This document shows positions 63,003-64,000 of a DNA stretch of 64,000 bases, piece after piece. Each line of letters starts with the position of its first letter. Position 1 is the stretch's first letter. Source of the DNA: Quillaja saponaria (lineage: Eukaryota > Streptophyta > Magnoliopsida > Fabales > Quillajaceae); assembly GCA_029379385.1 (NCBI GenBank), contig CM055614.1:2418001-2482000 (forward strand). The letters run 5' to 3'. Below the pieces are notes generated by a model. The model was not told the origin of the DNA and did no database searches. It saw only the letters and a list, made by a program, of their open reading frames with translations. Made by a program: the position numbers and the translations under genes.

Positions 63003-64000
63003 TGTGATGCTAGGTGATTGTCCTTTCTGTTGGCTCCTAACTGGTGCATGATTACATCGCTGGGTGCTATTTGGTCAATCACATCATTCATTGTTGGAAT
63101 TATATTGACTCCCAGATCAACATGTACCAGGGACTTGATTATTTGGGACAACCTATCTTTTTTGGTCCCGTATTGCCACTTGATCATGAGGTACCCCAGT
63201 CCCACTGTCCTTACACATGAAGCTCGCGGATCATTGACTACCCAGCTGTTATGACTTGATGCAACATAAATGGACATTGGTCCTATCCACAGCAAAAAGG
63301 TTAGCTAGTGCAGCATACCAAGCCAATATCGGGGATCGGTGGTTGGCTGAGAATTGGCCACGTATGTGCTTATACCTTGTAAAATTAGTGGTTGTAAGTA
63401 GACCAAATTTCAAAACTTCTAGGCTAGTCTCTTTCCCTTTCGCTGTTGGTGGACGGAGCCAATTGGTGGGTGCCTAATTATTGATGGAGAAGGTAATGTC
63501 ATGTTAGGGTGTTTTAGTGTGTACACTTCACATAGACTCTGAAATAAAGCTCTCATTCCTTTCGTTTCCCTTATTTAATAGCTTATGTTAATTACTCATA
63601 ATTTGTGCTCTGAAGGGTCATGTAAGAGTTATGAGTGAGGCTCATGTAGACTCTATATATAAATAATAACCTTTTTGAATATGGTATTCTTTTTCTCTTT
63701 TAACTGAACAAAATTAGAAATGTTTTTAGTTAAGTTGACATTATACCTTGGGGGAATCTTCTTGTGTGAGAAAAAAAGGATAAAATCAAATGGAAGATTT
63801 GTTGTTGGTAAAAGCAAGTTGCTCCAAAAGTTTATAAAGTGTATGGGATCTAAGAATCTATCCAAAGCTATCCATCGTGGGTAGGGTAACTTCATAATTC
63901 CCTCATTTTGTGTGCCTCGTGCATATAACTTGTAAAGTTCAGTTGTTTGGAAAACTTTATACTTTGTAGAATGATGGGATGTTTTCAAGATCCAATCCAA
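63003..64000. other. APRR2 3' UTR and downstream spacer
   Basis: Probable 3' UTR of the APRR2-type gene in the first few hundred bases. A minus-strand frame at 62999-63295 (98 codons) has no recognised motif and overlaps the last coding bases, so it is probably chance. Nothing else was seen up to the window edge. Confidence 0.4.

Noticed and set aside
62999..63295. 98-codon minus-strand frame at the APRR2 3' end
   Set aside because: It overlaps the APRR2 coding end and probable 3' UTR and shows no known motif or splice partners.

Overview
The window is nuclear DNA from a flowering plant, most likely a eudicot. Its genes are split by AT-rich GT-AG introns, and their products are plant-specific or plant-type: UPF1, RABH1, DRP1, an expansin-like B protein, a pseudo-response regulator of the APRR2 type, PPR proteins and a DUF248 methyltransferase. 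No species can be named from the sequence alone. Genes are spaced about one per 5-6 kb, with AT-rich spacers and decayed elements between them.

Layout. 1-7.3 kb (minus): the 5' half of UPF1, with an inverted-repeat element inside one intron. 7.7-14.2 kb: no genes, but a degenerate array of about 60-bp units, of which about 2.5 kb including a non-repetitive tail is duplicated in tandem. 14.4-31.1 kb: intact genes for a pectin methylesterase/invertase inhibitor-like protein (+), a RABH1-type GTPase (+), a DRP1-type dynamin (+), an SGPP-type HAD phosphatase (-) and an expansin-like B protein (+). 32-53 kb: a stretch of mostly damaged genes. It holds a PPR pseudogene flanked by two further PPR remnants, a MAMYB-like gene with two frameshifts, a BAM/CLV1-type kinase remnant, an intact small conserved ORF, a VPS55 gene with one frameshift, an orphan first exon, and a PMT-type methyltransferase with a C-terminal frameshift. 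58.6-63 kb: an intact APRR2-type gene (+).

The genes form no operon or single pathway. Several act in the endomembrane system (RABH1 at the Golgi, DRP1 in membrane fission, VPS55 at late endosomes, PMT in the Golgi) or in the cell wall (PMEI-like, expansin-like B), but this looks like ordinary plant gene order rather than a functional cluster.

I did not find a convincing new biological system. The items most worth a second look are the duplicated 60-bp-unit array, the concentration of single-base frameshifts between 32 and 53 kb (all +1 in the three otherwise well-kept genes, which suggests assembly error as much as decay), the decayed PPR and receptor-kinase copies, and the orphan membrane-protein exon. 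Exon borders were read by eye from GT-AG signals and reading-frame continuity. Family assignments rest on recognised motifs, not on a database search.
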